Source: Sternotherus odoratus
Taxonomy: Eukaryota > Chordata > Testudines > Kinosternidae
Length of the DNA: 64,000 bases
Reading direction: 5' to 3'
NCBI GenBank assembly: GCA_032164245.1
Contig: JAVMKO010000020.1
Span: 5,607,206-5,671,205, forward strand
Position numbers and translations under genes: made by a program. Positions 11,161 to 23,700 of this stretch are shown one piece after another. Under the pieces are notes generated by a model. That model was not told where the DNA came from. It searched no databases and saw nothing but the letters and a program-made list of their open reading frames with translations. The number at the start of each line of letters is the position of its first letter. Positions within the stretch are counted from its first letter, which is position 1.

Positions 11161-13057
11161 ATTGGAGGTTTTTAAATGGATGTTGGATAATATCCTTTTT
11201 TTTTTTTTTTTTGCAAAATTGATCAGAGCTGCACTGCTAATACATTAAGAAGGTGATGTAAAAGCAGGACTTCATTTTTATGCCAGTTCAGAGCGAAACA
11301 CTGGTTGACTTATTCAGCCCCAAAAGAAATGTTAAATCAAAGTAAAACCAAGTGATTCAAAGTAAAGCTCTACATGAGTACAAACATGGCTAAGGCAAGC
11401 AAGATTTGGCTTATACTCCCAGCATTATACATACAAAAGTTTTTCTGGGCTGGTACCTACAAGCTGACCTTAAAAAAAACCACACACACCTAACCAGCCT
11501 ACATTCCTGCATGCTTTATGCTATAGTCGTTTCATACTTACAAGATACACAGAGAGATCAAGAATTATTGTTTTCTTTCATCAGTGGCCTACTGACAATA
11601 AGTTTACAACCAACACTATCTGTTAAACATGGGAGAGCCCCAAAGACATGAATAGGGATGATGAAGTCGCCATAGCTCACAACAAAAGATACTTCTTGTT
11701 CATACTGTACAACTTTACAAGCAACTCTGTTCATACCTATGTGTTTTTACTTGAAGTCATAACTCAGCGAGACAGTAGTAAGTAATGTTACAGTTTTTGT
11801 GGGGAAATTAAAAATGATGGAATCTACAGTCATCAATATCTGTATGCTGTTTACAAAGAGTTTTGAATGGTTTACAAGGTTAGATCAGGGGTCATTCTTA
11901 TTAACATGTCTGTGAACTAGATCATAGGTGCAGGGTCAGAATCTTACAATGAGGCATCCCGCAGCGTCCAACTGATCGTTCGAAAAATGGTTTTATCTGT
12001 CTCTTGAAAGAAAGTGGGGCAGGATGCTCAAATGGTGTAGGTGGGTATAATGCCAATGACTTCAATGGAGCCTCAAGCATTTAGACCAGCTCAGGATCTG
12101 GATGAATGACCAGGACATTTCCAAAGACTAAGCCACCAAAGGTATTTCTTTCTATTCGGTGGAGACTGGGTTAGTAAAAACCAAAGTGTTCAGTATAAAA
12201 TGGGCCTAGTTAAAAGCTAGAGGGAGCCAAGGGCCGATCTTTCCCCAAAATACCAGGTTATTTGAATTAGGGGGTTGGCCTCAGCCTGTGGTAGAGAATC
12301 TGCAGAATTAGGATCTGGAGTTCAGCGTTTGGTTCATGTCCACGTCTCTTAGAATAAATGGGACGTACGTCCATGTATGCAACAAGTTAGCTAGCGCTGA
12401 GGACCCTCTTGTGAAAGGAGATAGGGATATTGGCATGTAAGTCTTGTACGCTGATTGAAGAGCTCATGAAAGGGTCATCTATTGTCCCCCACCCCAAATA
12501 CATTGAGAGTCTAAATACTATTATACCTTTCCTTTCAAATCATGTAACTGTAGTGCAGAGTCTGTGGGCTTTATCTGTTTCAGGTTTATTCTCAATTCTT
12601 TTATCATAGAAATCCAATTCCAAAGCATGGTGATTTCTTTCCAGGCTTTCTGCAATGCTGAATAGTAATATTCTGAGACAGTCACATAGAAGATTCTATT
12701 CCTCCCTTGTTACCCATACATATTCTTCCCACCGACATTAATGGGAGCTGCATGTTCTCTCCTGGGACAGAAGAGATGCACAAATACAATCAACAGCAGT
12801 ATATTTACTAATTAAGCACCCTACACACTGGAGTGTCAGGACAAATACAGCCTTTTCTATTTATTCAAAAAGCTACGGATGTCAAGCAGACTTGACTCCA
12901 AACCAAAACTCTGCCTTTAATCACCCCCAAAACGTTGGGGCGGGGATTTCTGCAAACCAAATCTAGGTCTGATTGTTTTCAAGCAACCCCTATCTTTATA
13001 GAGGAACCAAACTAAAACACTGTGTCTCAACACCCCAAAACTGGAATCAGCATCTAC
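11161..13057. other. Non-coding flank, mostly unique sequence
   Basis: A 17-base T run lies at 11196-11212. The remainder has no recognised repeat, exon or promoter. It may be distal TACR1 3' UTR if the downstream signal at 15022 is used. Confidence 0.5.
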
Positions 13058-13312
13058 GGGTATGTCTTCAATACCCGCCGGATCGGCAGGTAGCGATCGA
13101 TCTTCTGGCGATCGATTTCTCGCGTCTTGTGAAGACACGAGAAATCGATCGCTTGCGGCGCCCCCATTGACTCCGGAACTCCAGCTTGCCGGGAGGCGCA
13201 AGCTGGAGTCGACGGGGGAGTGTGCCGCCGACCGCCGCTGCCGTGGGGACGAGCGGTAAGTCAGCTGCAGATACGTATCTGCAGTCGATCTCCCCCCCTC
13301 CCCCCATAGTCT
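13058..13312 (+). mobile_element. Cruciform-rich GC MITE, copy A
   Basis: The left end reads GGTATGTCTTCAATACCCGCC, a diverged form of the GTCTACACTA end seen in other elements here. Inside are three inverted repeats. A 21-bp stem with a 3-base loop occupies 13108-13152 with one mismatch. An 11-bp stem occupies 13178-13188/13199-13209 (actccagcttg/caagctggagt). A perfect 20-bp palindrome occupies 13265-13284. A pyrimidine-rich run ends the copy and no clean right terminal repeat is seen. It is homologous along its length to 27109-27400. No coding potential; the superfamily is uncertain (PIF/Harbinger-like ends are inferred). Confidence 0.75.
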
Positions 13313-14509
13313 CTTTTGGGAGCAGGTATAATGAGTCTCATCCCTCTAGGGGCTGGTGTATGTTGTGCATCTGATTACAGATTGGTGCTGAAAATTGATA
13401 GCACTTGTACCTTGAACCTGGTTCCCCCGTCTTGCCTTGGCCCTAAAATAGAGAAGTACAATAAGCCAGATGCGTGGAGTTCAGGGGCTATTCTTCACGG
13501 CCAATTCTCACACACAGAGGCCCAACAAGATGACATACAAATCACAATGCCAAAGTGCAGCAAAGTCACAACTCCGTAATATAAAGACACCGTCTCAGAT
13601 CATCAAAGTCCATGTCGGCAGAACCAAGCCGAACACGGTGTGTTTGCTTTAGCTGTCTGTGGTGGCTTCAGATAGGCCACTGGACTGATCCTGAACTCAA
13701 ATTCCCACACAAAGCTGATTAGATCTTCTAGCCTCGACTGTGGGCTATACCAACTCACTAACACCTTCTTCCCTATGTATCCCCAGACGCCCGCCACTTT
13801 ACGGTCAGTAATCAACATACATACAGCAAGAAGAAAATGATTAGCTCCATTTTATCTGCCACAATCTAGAATAAGTTTGCAGAGAGGGGAAAGGGGATAG
13901 CTGAAGTGATAAGTGTAACTTATGGCCCATGCAAGAGAAATGCACTTCGCTCTATGCACCGGACAGGATGATCTGTGGCTATCATGGTTTTCTGCCTACC
14001 CTTACCAGCCACACAGTGATCCAAAACTAGCCGCTTGGCTCATTTTGAGGCATTAGAGTTCCTATCATACCATCTCAGCAGGTCCCATTCCTGTACGGAA
14101 GAGGAGCATCTGCAGTCTGCCTCATTTATGCAACATAGGTGAAGCCCACTAGCTCTCGGCAAACTGCCCACAAGCCCTTCCAATGGGAAAGCACAGTTGC
14201 CTCTTAGCTAGAATGATCTTGCAGGATTTTATAACCACAACAGGCTTCGCTGACCTGTTCTACGAGATTCAATTTTCTTCCTGTCATTAGCGAGAGACAT
14301 CCAGACTCAAATCTTAATGTTATGTTCGTAATTTCCCTATCTAAAGAGTGTCACAGCCCACAACTCCAAGATTTATCACTTTGTCAGTCCCTTCACAAAA
14401 TCCACAGGCCGGTATTTGAAATGAACTGAAATGGTTTGCAGTAAAACCTCTAGGCTGAGTTTCATGATGCCCTGGAGAAGGGGGTAACATGAGCAACAGC
14501 CGGAGAAAG
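13313..14509. other. Non-coding flank, nothing recognised
   Basis: No repeat, exon or promoter-like feature was identified. Open frames on both strands are short and without family resemblance. Confidence 0.5.
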
Positions 14510-14790
14510 GCCTATTTTGGCCTTTCCCCCGAGAGACTGGGTTGGTTTGTTTTTTGCCTTCCTCCGCAGCGTGGGGCCTGGGTCATTTGCTGGTTTGAAC
14601 TAGAGTAAATGGTGGATTCTGTGTCATTTGAAATCTTTAAATCAAGATTTGAGGACTTCAGTAACTCAGCCAGAGGTTATGGGCCCATTACAGGAGTGAG
14701 TGAGGGTGCTTCCGTGGCCTGCATTGGGTAAGAGGTCAGAGAGTTGATCATGATGATTTCATTCCGGCTCTAGAGGCAATAGTCTGAGTC
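14510..14790 (+). mobile_element. CR1/L2-type LINE 3' fragment
   Basis: The string TTTGCCTTCCTCCGCAGC, then gggtcatttgctgg, aagatttgaggacttcagtaactcag and ggcctgcattg…aggtcag, follows the 3' UTR of a common sauropsid CR1 subfamily. The usual final GACTAGATGATCAT is decayed to GAGTTGATCATGATGATT. Confidence 0.75.
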
Positions 14791-15021
14791 TAAGCTTTCA
14801 GCCCTGGACAAAAGTGATTCTAGTTCCGTGCAATATGATACATTCAGAGAAAAAAAAAAACCAACACAGTGTAATGATGTACCAGTGGCTTGTAATGTTC
14901 AATTCATGGTCCAGCTAATGATTATGGTATTGTATGACATGCATTCTGTGGTGACGTCGATGTAAAACAAAACAAAAAATTGTTGATTTTGTTTACTGTT
15001 AAGCCAAAACATATTTTCATA

Positions 15022-15027
15022 AATAAA
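15022..15027 (+). promoter_or_regulatory. Candidate distal poly(A) signal
   Basis: AATAAA in the context cataaataaatgtttatttcgtg, with T/G-rich sequence after it and AT-rich sequence (attgttgattttgtttactg) before. It could be a distal TACR1 end (3' UTR about 5.6 kb, including the MITE and the LINE fragment) or chance. Confidence 0.3.
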
Positions 15028-15488
15028 TGTTTATTTCGTGAGGCGGTGTCGCAAACCGGCTGCTGGATAAGCAATGATTTTAGCTATAGGTGGGCTATTG
15101 GCAATGCCAAGTAAGAGCTGAAAAGGTGGGTGGGGGAAGAGGTATTCTGTCTGGGTTTGGACCACGGGACGGTCACTTTCCCTTGATACACAAAAGGACA
15201 TGCTGAAGAACTCACAGAGTCCCAAGGAGTAACAATACATCTGCCATTGCTTACTGTAACCAATGAACAGCTAGGGGAAGGGAATCGGGGAACCACCATA
15301 TGAGAGCAGATCAGCATTCCATGAAGTGCAACACACTGCGTCTGAGAGCGGCGCTAACATTTTAGACCGGAACATACTTACCAGTTCCTTTTGGTACATG
15401 AAGCGCTGAAGTAGGACACCTGGGAAGACTTCTGGCGATAGCCTGTAACAACACAGTTATTTTCAATTATGTAGTGCCAACAAGCTTA

Positions 15489-15583
15489 GATGGGATGATT
15501 TAGTTGGGGTTGGTCCTGCTTTGAGCAGGGGGTTGCACTAGATACCTCCTGAGGTCCCTTCCAACCCTGATCTTCTATGATTA
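15489..15583 (+). mobile_element. CR1 3' UTR tail
   Basis: Short sense tail: TGATTTAGTTGGGGTTGGTC, CTTTGAGCAGGGGGTTG, CTCCTGAGGTCCCTTCCAAC and TTCTATGATT in order. It is typical of the youngest CR1 group in turtles. Confidence 0.93.
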
Positions 15584-17408
15584 CACGTACAAGATCTGAC
15601 AAAGCATTTAAACATATGCATGAGACTCTAATAGGACAACTCACGTGCTTAATGTTACCCATGAGCTTAAGGGCTTTGCCGGACTGGGGCCTTACACAAA
15701 CCAGAGAGTAACACCACTAAGATGTAATATAAATACGGGACAAAATCCAGCCCCGGAGTGAGTAGGCACAATTCCCATCGATTTCAACAACAGTCGCATC
15801 TATTTATGCCAGGGCTGAATCTGGTCCTTCGCGTTGCAGGTGATCTCGTTAAACTGTTAATACCGTGATGCTAATCAGCTCTCAGGTTTCGTGGGGAAGG
15901 CACCATTGTGAATGCACTACATGACCTGAGCCTGCTTAGACTTCTGTAGCCTTCTCAAGCACACTGGGTATCTATCCCAGCCTGGCATGAACATACCCTC
16001 CTGCTAGTATGGTCACTTCTGTGCTTGTACCATGATATCTATTCTTACAATTACTTCTAAAATGGGATTACAACCAGGGCCAGCCCTAAACCCCAGATGA
16101 AGAGGGTCTCCCCTCCCCCCCATTAGTTAAACTTTAGAATACCTTATTTTTGTAGCCCATTTTACAACTTTGAGGCACAATGTTGCATAAAATGATACAT
16201 TTGCACACTAGGAGCTGTAAATCTGTATTTATAGAAAGGCTGGAAGGTTCCAGGAGATTCTACAAAGGTCCAGAACATTCTAGGAGGTTGGTGAAGAACG
16301 AATCCACACACGGAATAGCTGAAACATGTGACTTCAATCATTCTATTTTCCCTCTTGTCACTAACCACAAACACAGCTCCCCAAGTCACCTGCCTCTAAA
16401 TCCAGCCTTGACCACAACAGTTAATTCAGTCCTGCATATTTAAATGTTTTTTTGTAGCTATACCACTCATGACTATTCCCACTGAGGGGGGAAACCAGCC
16501 CCATTGTCATACCTAAAGACAGCCTCGTCTGTATTGCAATCAGCAGCTGACTATTCCTATCACACACACAACCCCTTTTAATTATCTCCAGCAGATTGTA
16601 ATTTACAATTTTTAATTGAACGAGTGCTGCGAAAGCAAACCTGATCAGCATCTCCGCTGCAGTCCCAACCGCACATGTGCTCATATATTAAGCCTTCAGA
16701 AGTTCCCTTTTCATTACATGGTGCAAAAACAAAAAACCCTAATGTCTTTTTGCCATGGACAGGGCTGGTGCAAGGATATTTTGCACCCTAGGGTCCACCT
16801 TGTGCCCCTTTTCTCCCTCCCCCTATCCCCCCCGGGAGCATCGCTTATTATAAATGTTCAAAATACTTTCAAAAATACACCCTTTTTAGTCACATACACT
16901 TCCTTCTTTCCTTCTTTCAGATCAAAATCTACTACATTTTATTCTACCTTTCGAATATCCAATTATCGTTAATCAAATTTATAAAATTAGAATGGTGGAT
17001 ACTCCATCATACAACAGCTGACAATATCAATAGGACAAATTTCAACAACCTACACACGCATCTTCGCACAAACATATACACTCAAATACTTAACATACAC
17101 ACACAATTAACACAAAGTATTAGCAAAATGATGCAGCAGCACTTGCCGGAGTCTTAGATCTGAAACAGCTCAACAAAAATAGTTCGCCTCAGTCAACAAC
17201 CGCCTGCTTCTCAGCTGACACTCACCAGGCAGATCCCAGATCTCTTTCTTGGATCACTGCTTACTCAGGCGACGGCTACACTACAGAGCTTACTGCGGCC
17301 CAGCCCTAGTGATGCAGTTCTGTAGGGCTGCGGATGAGCGCTCTGTCGTCGACTTAATTACTCCAGCCTCTGCAAGTGGCAGTAGCAATGTCGGAGGGAG
17401 AAGCTCTT
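15584..17408. other. Intergenic; unclassified repeat-like stretch at 16755-17400
   Basis: Nothing is recognised in 15584-16070. A 'cagggccagccctaaa' motif (16076) and 'acagggctggtgcaaggata' (16761) resemble opposing ends of a dispersed repeat that I cannot classify. 16800-17240 is AC-rich low-complexity DNA. No gene was found. Confidence 0.4.
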
Positions 17409-17530
17409 GGGTGACCAGACAGCAAGTGTGAAAAATCGGGACGGGGGTGGGGGGCAATAGGAGCCTATATAAGAAAAAGATCCCAAAAATCTGGACTGTC
17501 CCTATAAAACCGGGACATCTGGTCACCCTA
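17409..17530 (+). mobile_element. hAT-like MITE (TAGGGTGACC ends), copy 2
   Basis: Same body and orientation as the 6.1-kb copy, with ends GGGTGACCAG and CTGGTCACCCTA. Flanking agctctt and agctctcc suggest a worn target duplication. Confidence 0.88.
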
Positions 17531-17599
17531 AGCTCTCCTGCTAATATAGCACTGTCCAGCTGGGCACTTGGGTCAGTGCAATTTGGGGTGTCCCCCTTG

Positions 17600-17915
17600 A
17601 GCAATGCAACTTAAACTGACTTAAGCTGTAGTGTGTACATAGCCTAAGCCTTGATCTACACTGGCAGGAGCAGGGGGGGAGGGGAAATCAACCTAAGATA
17701 AGTAACTTCAGCAACACAAATAGCGTAGCTGAAGTCAACGTATTTAGGTTGACTGACTGCGGCGTTTTCACTGCTGCCGCTTCCCCATCGACTCTGCCTG
17801 GGCCTCTTGCCACGGTGGAGTACCGGAGTCAATGAGAGAGTGCTCCGATCAATTTATCACGTCTATAAATCAACCTTCAATAGATCGATCGGGTAGTGCA
17901 GACCTGCGCTTAGTT
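17600..17915. mobile_element. GTCTACAC-type MITE fragments, two adjoining
   Basis: aagctgtagtgtgtacatagcctaa (17611-17645) looks like the right end of one element. ccttgatctacactggcagg (17647 on) starts a second, running to gggtagtgcagacctgcgctta (17890-17912). Inside, aacttcagc…gtagctgaagtc forms a short inverted repeat also seen in the 27.1-kb element. Confidence 0.65.
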
Positions 17916-18157
17916 TCTCCCTGGTTCCTTCTCTTTATTCTTCTCTATACATCCCAGACTTCGCACCTACCGCCTGTTGGGATTTGCTACCCAGCGGGTC
18001 ACAGGGCAAGTCAGCCCAAAGACGGGGGTAATACAAGTTTTCACACCCAGCAGAATCTAAAGTCGGCTTCTCCAGCGCCTGGCATGTTTATGCAAATCTG
18101 AATGAGAGTATTGTACACCCACACTGGTCTGCTGCAAATGACTGCACGCACTACAGA

Positions 18158-18184
18158 GTGTGTGTGTGTGGGGGGGGGGGGGGG
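18158..18184. repeat. (TG)n followed by a 15-base G run
   Basis: Alternating gtgtgtgtgtgtg passes straight into 15 G. This is a compound simple repeat with Z-DNA and G-rich potential. Confidence 0.95.
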
Positions 18185-18629
18185 AATGGCCCTGGAATTG
18201 AATCATAAGGCGGGGAACACTAGTTCCCAGTGATTTTTGGAGCACACTGAATAATGTAGAAGCCTCAGGGGCATCATAAATTCACCTGGCTCCAGCCCAC
18301 GTTGGCAGTGTTCTGTAGTATGCACCACATTGGAAGATTCCTTTTGCAAAGCAGACATTAATAAAGGGCAATAAATAATGCATTTGACTACTTATCACTC
18401 CACCAAATGACTTAACACAGAGTGTTACTAAACTGCACTGTCAGCCATTTGGGATGTTCCTAAGGTTTGCTTTCAGCTCTGCTATTAAGCCCTAAACTTC
18501 TCAAAGCCTAGTTCCGCTTGCCTGATCCCAAGGCAATATTCAGTTAACCCCTTCCTGCACTGGCTAGGGGCCAGGTAGGAGCACCCCACCCCATTTCAAC
18601 ACAGGCCCCATATTCACATTGAACAGGAA

Positions 18630-18785
18630 CTAAACCCAGGGTTGTGAGTTCGATCCTCCAGGGGGCCATTTAGGGATCGGGGGCAAAAATCTGTTGGATG
18701 ATTTAGTTGGGGATTGGTCCTGCTTTGAGCAGGGGGTTGGACTAGATGACCTCCTGAGGTCCCTCCAACCCTGATATTCTATGAA
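18630..18785 (+). mobile_element. tRNA-type SINE with CR1 3' tail
   Basis: The front part holds a B-box-like gttgtgagttcgatcctcc. Then come gggggccatttagggatc and gggcaaaaatctg, and from 18697 a CR1 tail (ttggggattggtcctgctttgagcaggggg…) ends in tattctatga. Tortoise SINEs are known to share their 3' end with CR1, which supplies the retrotransposition machinery. Confidence 0.85.
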
Positions 18786-19294
18786 CAGTGCTCCAACAGA
18801 TTTCTGCAGAGCCCTATGAGAGAGCCACCTTAGGGTAGAAAAGCAATTCCTCCCTAGGGCTGTCTTCAAGAGGAAGGGAGAGAGCCGTTGAAGACTGACC
18901 AAGCGAGTCCAGAAAAGGTCATGACCAACTGTAGCAAAGGCACCTGACAGAATTAAATGGTTAGCCATTAAAGACGGAAGAGTCGCTCCTGAAAATCTTT
19001 ACTCCAGTTGATCCTTTTTGCATCAACTCCTCTATAATAATCCTACCGGATGCTTTGAGGCCCTCCATGAAGTCTATTGGCTGAGATTTGTTTCTGAAAG
19101 ATAGATTGAATGAGTCAGATTTCCTCTGGGGGCAGGCTACCCCATCATTACCCGCTGTCCACTGGTACAGCTGGGATTAGAGTATTAGAGACAAGACATG
19201 GGACCCTTGCTCCAGTCTGTTAAGTTTCCTAGCACACATGCAGAGAGCCATCTCTCTTGGATGGTTTAGACACAACAAATGTTGCATCATGGCA

Positions 19295-19353
19295 GAGTGT
19301 TAGACTAAATGACCCTTGTGGGGCCTTCAAAACCTAGGTTCTATGATTCTATG
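19295..19353 (+). mobile_element. CR1 3' tail fragment
   Basis: agtgttagactaaatgaccc, ttcaaaacctaggttct and atgattctatg match a CR1 terminal segment. Short and diverged. Confidence 0.75.
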
Positions 19354-19363
19354 CTAGATAAAA

Positions 19364-19590
19364 ACAAAATACTCTTGAAATGTAACATGACTTTGTTTCT
19401 TAAAATTCAGAACAATACTACACAAGAACCCACAACCAGAGAGGGAGAAAACAGGCTGCTCTCTGAACTCACCCCATGCTACTTGAGGCTGGCTCTCTGC
19501 AGAACTGACCGCTGAGGACACGGATCCTCTCTTTCCCTCCAGAGCTCTCTAGCTTGGAAGCAAAGCCAGGAAGACCCACAGAAATTTTAA
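19364..19590 (-). repeat. LTR-like dispersed repeat, copy 2
   Basis: Diverged relative of 3424-3690, sharing cacaagaacccaca, gagaaaacaggctgctc, gaggctggctctctg and agagctctctagc. The solo LTR reading is inferred; a different repeat class is possible. Confidence 0.5.
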
Positions 19591-20280
19591 GTGACAGATT
19601 GCACAGTTTTAATACCCCTACATGATCCAGTTTGGCAATCCCTACATTCCTATCAGCAAGATGTGAAGCAATCCATCACTTTACTTTTCCTGGCCTTATG
19701 CCCTCTTCATTTCTCTCCTGCCCCTTGCTTGAAGTTTAAAAGGATCTCTCCTGCCTCTTCAGGGACATGGAGCGTCTGGGCTTTTTAAATCTCTTTCATT
19801 CCACATAACTGATTCCCTCTGTAGTTAGCAGCACCATTCTGGCTCTGGGAGACCACCAACCATTCCGAGCAAAATATTAAATATTTCATAGGTGATGGGA
19901 GGGAAGGATTTTGTATCAAACTCCTCTCAGAAGGGTCCTTCTTGGAGCAGAAATTGCTGGGGGGTCTGAATTTAATTGATCGCTGCTTCATTTGAAAGGA
20001 TGATTGGGAAAGAAGAATTTTGAATGGCAGCTCTTATTTTAGCAGTCCAGCCCCCAGACAACCCATTCAGATTAAGGCAGAGAAAACCCAGGGACTTTAG
20101 GGTGGGAGAGATGAGATTATCACCCCTGATATGACACCTATATCTCACTCTAACAGTGTAAAGAGAGCATAAAAATGGCCATATTGGGTCTGATTTTTAA
20201 ACCAAGCGAGCTCATACTATAAGCATTCGCAAGGTTTGAAGAGCAACACCTTGAAGGGATAAATAATTGCTGCACCATCG

Positions 20281-20310
20281 TGTGTGTGTGTGTCAGAGAG
20301 AGAGAGAGAT
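20281..20310. repeat. (TG)n(AG)n microsatellite
   Basis: tgtgtgtgtgtgtgt, then c, then agagagagagagaga: a compound dinucleotide repeat. Confidence 0.95.
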
Positions 20311-20469
20311 TCAGATTCATATAGTAAGTTGCATATAACCCCTTAAGAGTGCCTAGAAGTTATATAGAAAGAGACAAGCTGTCAGCCCATTTGCTTCTCT
20401 TATCTAACCTGTCTCCTAGACCAGCATCTCTCATAGATTTCTGTCTGCAGCCCCTTTCCACTTCCCTGA

Positions 20470-20627
20470 GTTCTCTCATGGCCCGGGGGAGGTGTCTGCC
20501 GAAATGCTGCCGAATGCAAAGCTTCCGCTTTCGGTAGCATTTCGGAGGGACACAAATAGAATACTTCCCATTTCAGCGGCATCCCCCACTTTGACTGGCG
20601 CACCCCACTTTGAAGACCACTGTGCTA
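20470..20627 (-). repeat. hAT-like repeat end with internal hairpin
   Basis: Ends in caccccactttgaagaccactg, the reverse complement of a CAGTGGTCTTCAAAGTGGGG-type terminal repeat. Inside, ccgaaatgctgccgaa and ttcggtagcatttcgg pair almost perfectly (about 20500-20546). The left end is not identified. Confidence 0.5.
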
Positions 20628-20629
20628 GA

Positions 20630-20760
20630 CTGCAAACCCCCTGGGGCAGGAGCTATCCATATTATTTGTTGTTACAGCACCTAGTACAATGGAATAATGA
20701 TTCCTCATTGGGCCCCTCTGCCTCTACTGCAACAGAAATAATCATTCCTAATTGCTAGGC
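20630..20760 (+). repeat. Turtle SINE tail fragment
   Basis: ctagactgcaaacccc…ggggcaggagctatcc…ttacagcacctagtacaatgg follows the 3' region of the tRNA SINE family present elsewhere in the window. Confidence 0.65.
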
Positions 20761-23700
20761 ATTTTTAACAGGCCCATCACCATGGTTTCTCAGTAGAGAA
20801 CACCCCGCCCCTCAAACCAGCTGACTGGGGCAAGAACAGACTCCAGGAGAGGGCAGCGTGTCAGTGCTCATGGAATCTGTGCAGCCAGAGAGCAAACAGC
20901 GGAAGTCTCTTCTCTCCATACAGAGTCTGCTCAGTGCTGAAAGGGTGAATTGTTTGCTTCCTCCGGACCAGAAAGCCAACACCTACAGGGCTTTACTTTT
21001 GCAAGCTCGCCAGGGGGAAGAGATTCGCTCTCTGGCTAATGAAGCAGCACGTACAAGGAGCGAGTTAATTTGGCGAGAGGTCAGCGGTGTTGAGAGGGAA
21101 CAGTCTCCTACGCAGGAAACGATTTCAACTTCTTTGCAGCGGCCAGGACTGGCATGCCTTGCAACGGCTGTTTTTAAACAGCTGCAGCACCAAATGCATT
21201 GTTAGCTAGGGTTTGTAGCAGGGGCATAGCCACGGCTGGGTCACACCCCAAACCTGAGCAAGGGTGTGGTGCTGCCACAGCAGCCCAGAGCATCACTCGG
21301 GCCCCCAAAATCCAGGACAGAGCTCTGCACCCCCCCTTCAGAAAGCTACGCTCTGGCAGCTCTGCCTTAGGAAGAGGTCGTGGTATTAGCAGAGACAATA
21401 AGCCTGTCTACCTGAAAGTCAGGGACCACCCACATTTCTACTCCTATAGCCTGATATACTTCCAATATGGTCAGTCATCTTGTTCATGGATGTTAACAAG
21501 CCAGAGGTTCTGGTTTCCCAGGGAGTGGCTTCTTCCAATTTGCCCTGCTAAGAGATTGCGAGTTTTCCTCACAGATAAGGACCCCATCGTAATTACCCAG
21601 GTTTTCTCCCCTCCAAATTGGATCACTGCAAAGCATGCTCTGTGTAGAGTGCTAAAACAAGACCTAGGCACCACCTGAGTTCTATTTTGAAGGTCTACAT
21701 GGGCCAGTGAATCTTCAAGACCAATAAAGAACTTTAGTTACTGCAGTATGTTGCTGTCCTCTTAAGGCCCAATCCTACAAAACGCCAAGCACCCTCAATT
21801 GCTATTGAAGTGAAATTTCAGCATCTCCAGAAGGCACTCACAAGATCAGGTCTTACACCTGTCCTGGAACAGAGATGGTCAAAAAGCAGGCAAGGCAATC
21901 TTCTTCTAGGAGACTCAGTTCCACACCAAAGCTTAATTCCCGAGGAATATCTCTGCCTTATGAACAGACTTCCAACAAAGGCTAAAGGAGAGAGCAAACT
22001 CTCTTGCTGCTATCCAGCTTCTTCTCCAAGAAGCACCACCTTCATACAGGACCTCGTGTAACCCAAAACTTTCAAACACCACCACCACCGAATGTCTTCC
22101 CAAAACTGAACATTTGCTCACGTGCTAAAAAAATAATAACTAGGCAGCTTTGTAACAGTGCCACCTGCCCTAATATTTACTAGTCCCTTTCCAGTATTTC
22201 CCTGCTATGTATAAAGCTGTACAAACAAACACAGTCCCCGCCCCTCAAAAATTACAGTCAAAGAATATTTTTGCTTTAGCATTATCAAAAGCCCCATGTG
22301 TCTTATATAACTTCACAGCATGAAACCGTTTTATGTAGAGTTTGAAAAGGAACAAGTCAAAAATGTTTTGCAAGACTGACTTGCTATGCATTGCAATTTC
22401 ATTCTCTCTATTAACCACCAATAGGCCACTTCATTCAAATGTAACCAAGCAGAGTTGAGCATTCAGGGTCCTGACAAGCTTGGATTTGTCATTGGCTTCT
22501 AGGAGAAATGGGTATTGCTGAATGTTAAAGCTCACATATATGTTTAAGAAGATATTAAACACTGCAATGCTTATTTTATAGATGTCAGGAATAGAATCAG
22601 TCTTCAAAGGGTGAGCAACATTTTAGAACACAAATTCACAGCTGGTGTGAATCCATGTAGCTCTGATGCCCAGTTCAAGCTATGTGAATATGCCAATTGC
22701 ACCAGTTGAGAACCTGGCTAATAGCTTTATAAATCAGATGTGCCAGCACAGCACATTACCTATAACTCTGGATTTATTATTCACAACACAGTAAAATCCC
22801 TTTCAGGCATAGACCATGTTTTTGTTGTGTGTGGACAGCTGTCTACACAACAGGTGCCTTTGATCACAAGTAGTAAACATCAGAAAAGTCTAGGGAGATG
22901 CAAAACACTTCCCTTAGCAAGGGGAGATTGAAACTAACACCTAAAATTAGAGACTAATTTTGGCCTGTTAAATTTGGGCCACATTTTCAAAATGGCCTTT
23001 ACCCAACCTCAGAATTTCCGTGCTCTGAACTGGATCTGTACCAAGCGCAAATGCTCTCAAAAATATCTGATGTTACCTGATGTTAACTGAGGAATTTGAG
23101 GGCAACTGTAATTGAAGGGAAATTTGCAAGAGTCAGGACCACTGGACGGTGATGAGTGGAAAATTATATTAACACCTGATCACCACAATGCGTTTTACAA
23201 ATATTAGCAAAGACTAAGAATGCACCTGGCATTGACCACTGACACTGGGCTAGATGGACTTCTGGTCTGACTCAGTTTGCAGAGATTCAGACACTCAGAG
23301 CCCCAGCTGCGGTCCCTGGGATCCGATAGCACTCAGCACCTCTGGGGAGGAAAAAATAAATCAAGTCCGGGAAGTTAATTGGGCTCCCAAAAACTTGAGG
23401 CATCCCAAACTAGGGGAGTCTCTTGAAAATTGTTGACCTAATAGAATTGCTCGAGGCTACACAAAAGGTCAGTGGCAGAGAAGGGGTGAGAATTCAGGAA
23501 ACCAATACCCTGTGCTTTCAAACCATCAGATCACAGGCAAGATGCCAGAAAGGAAGAGCTTCTGAAATCTAAGACACCGTAAAGTTAAATCTAAATGAAA
23601 GAATGATTGGGCTGAACAGAAAACCCAGATTCTTCTTTTAGAAAAATTAGCTGCCAAAATACCAATTCACGTCTGCTATGAGGGCATTTTGGTCTTAAAG

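Noticed and set aside
13058..13312. CpG island or promoter, suggested by CG-rich palindromic sequence
   Set aside because: The CG content belongs to a dispersed element with a second copy at 27.1 kb; there is no exon or transcription start context.
20858..21205. 115-codon + strand frame with balanced composition and repeat-free sequence
   Set aside because: Looks protein-like at first (charged, helical), but no family is recognised and there are no clear splice sites. It is left as possible non-coding conserved DNA.
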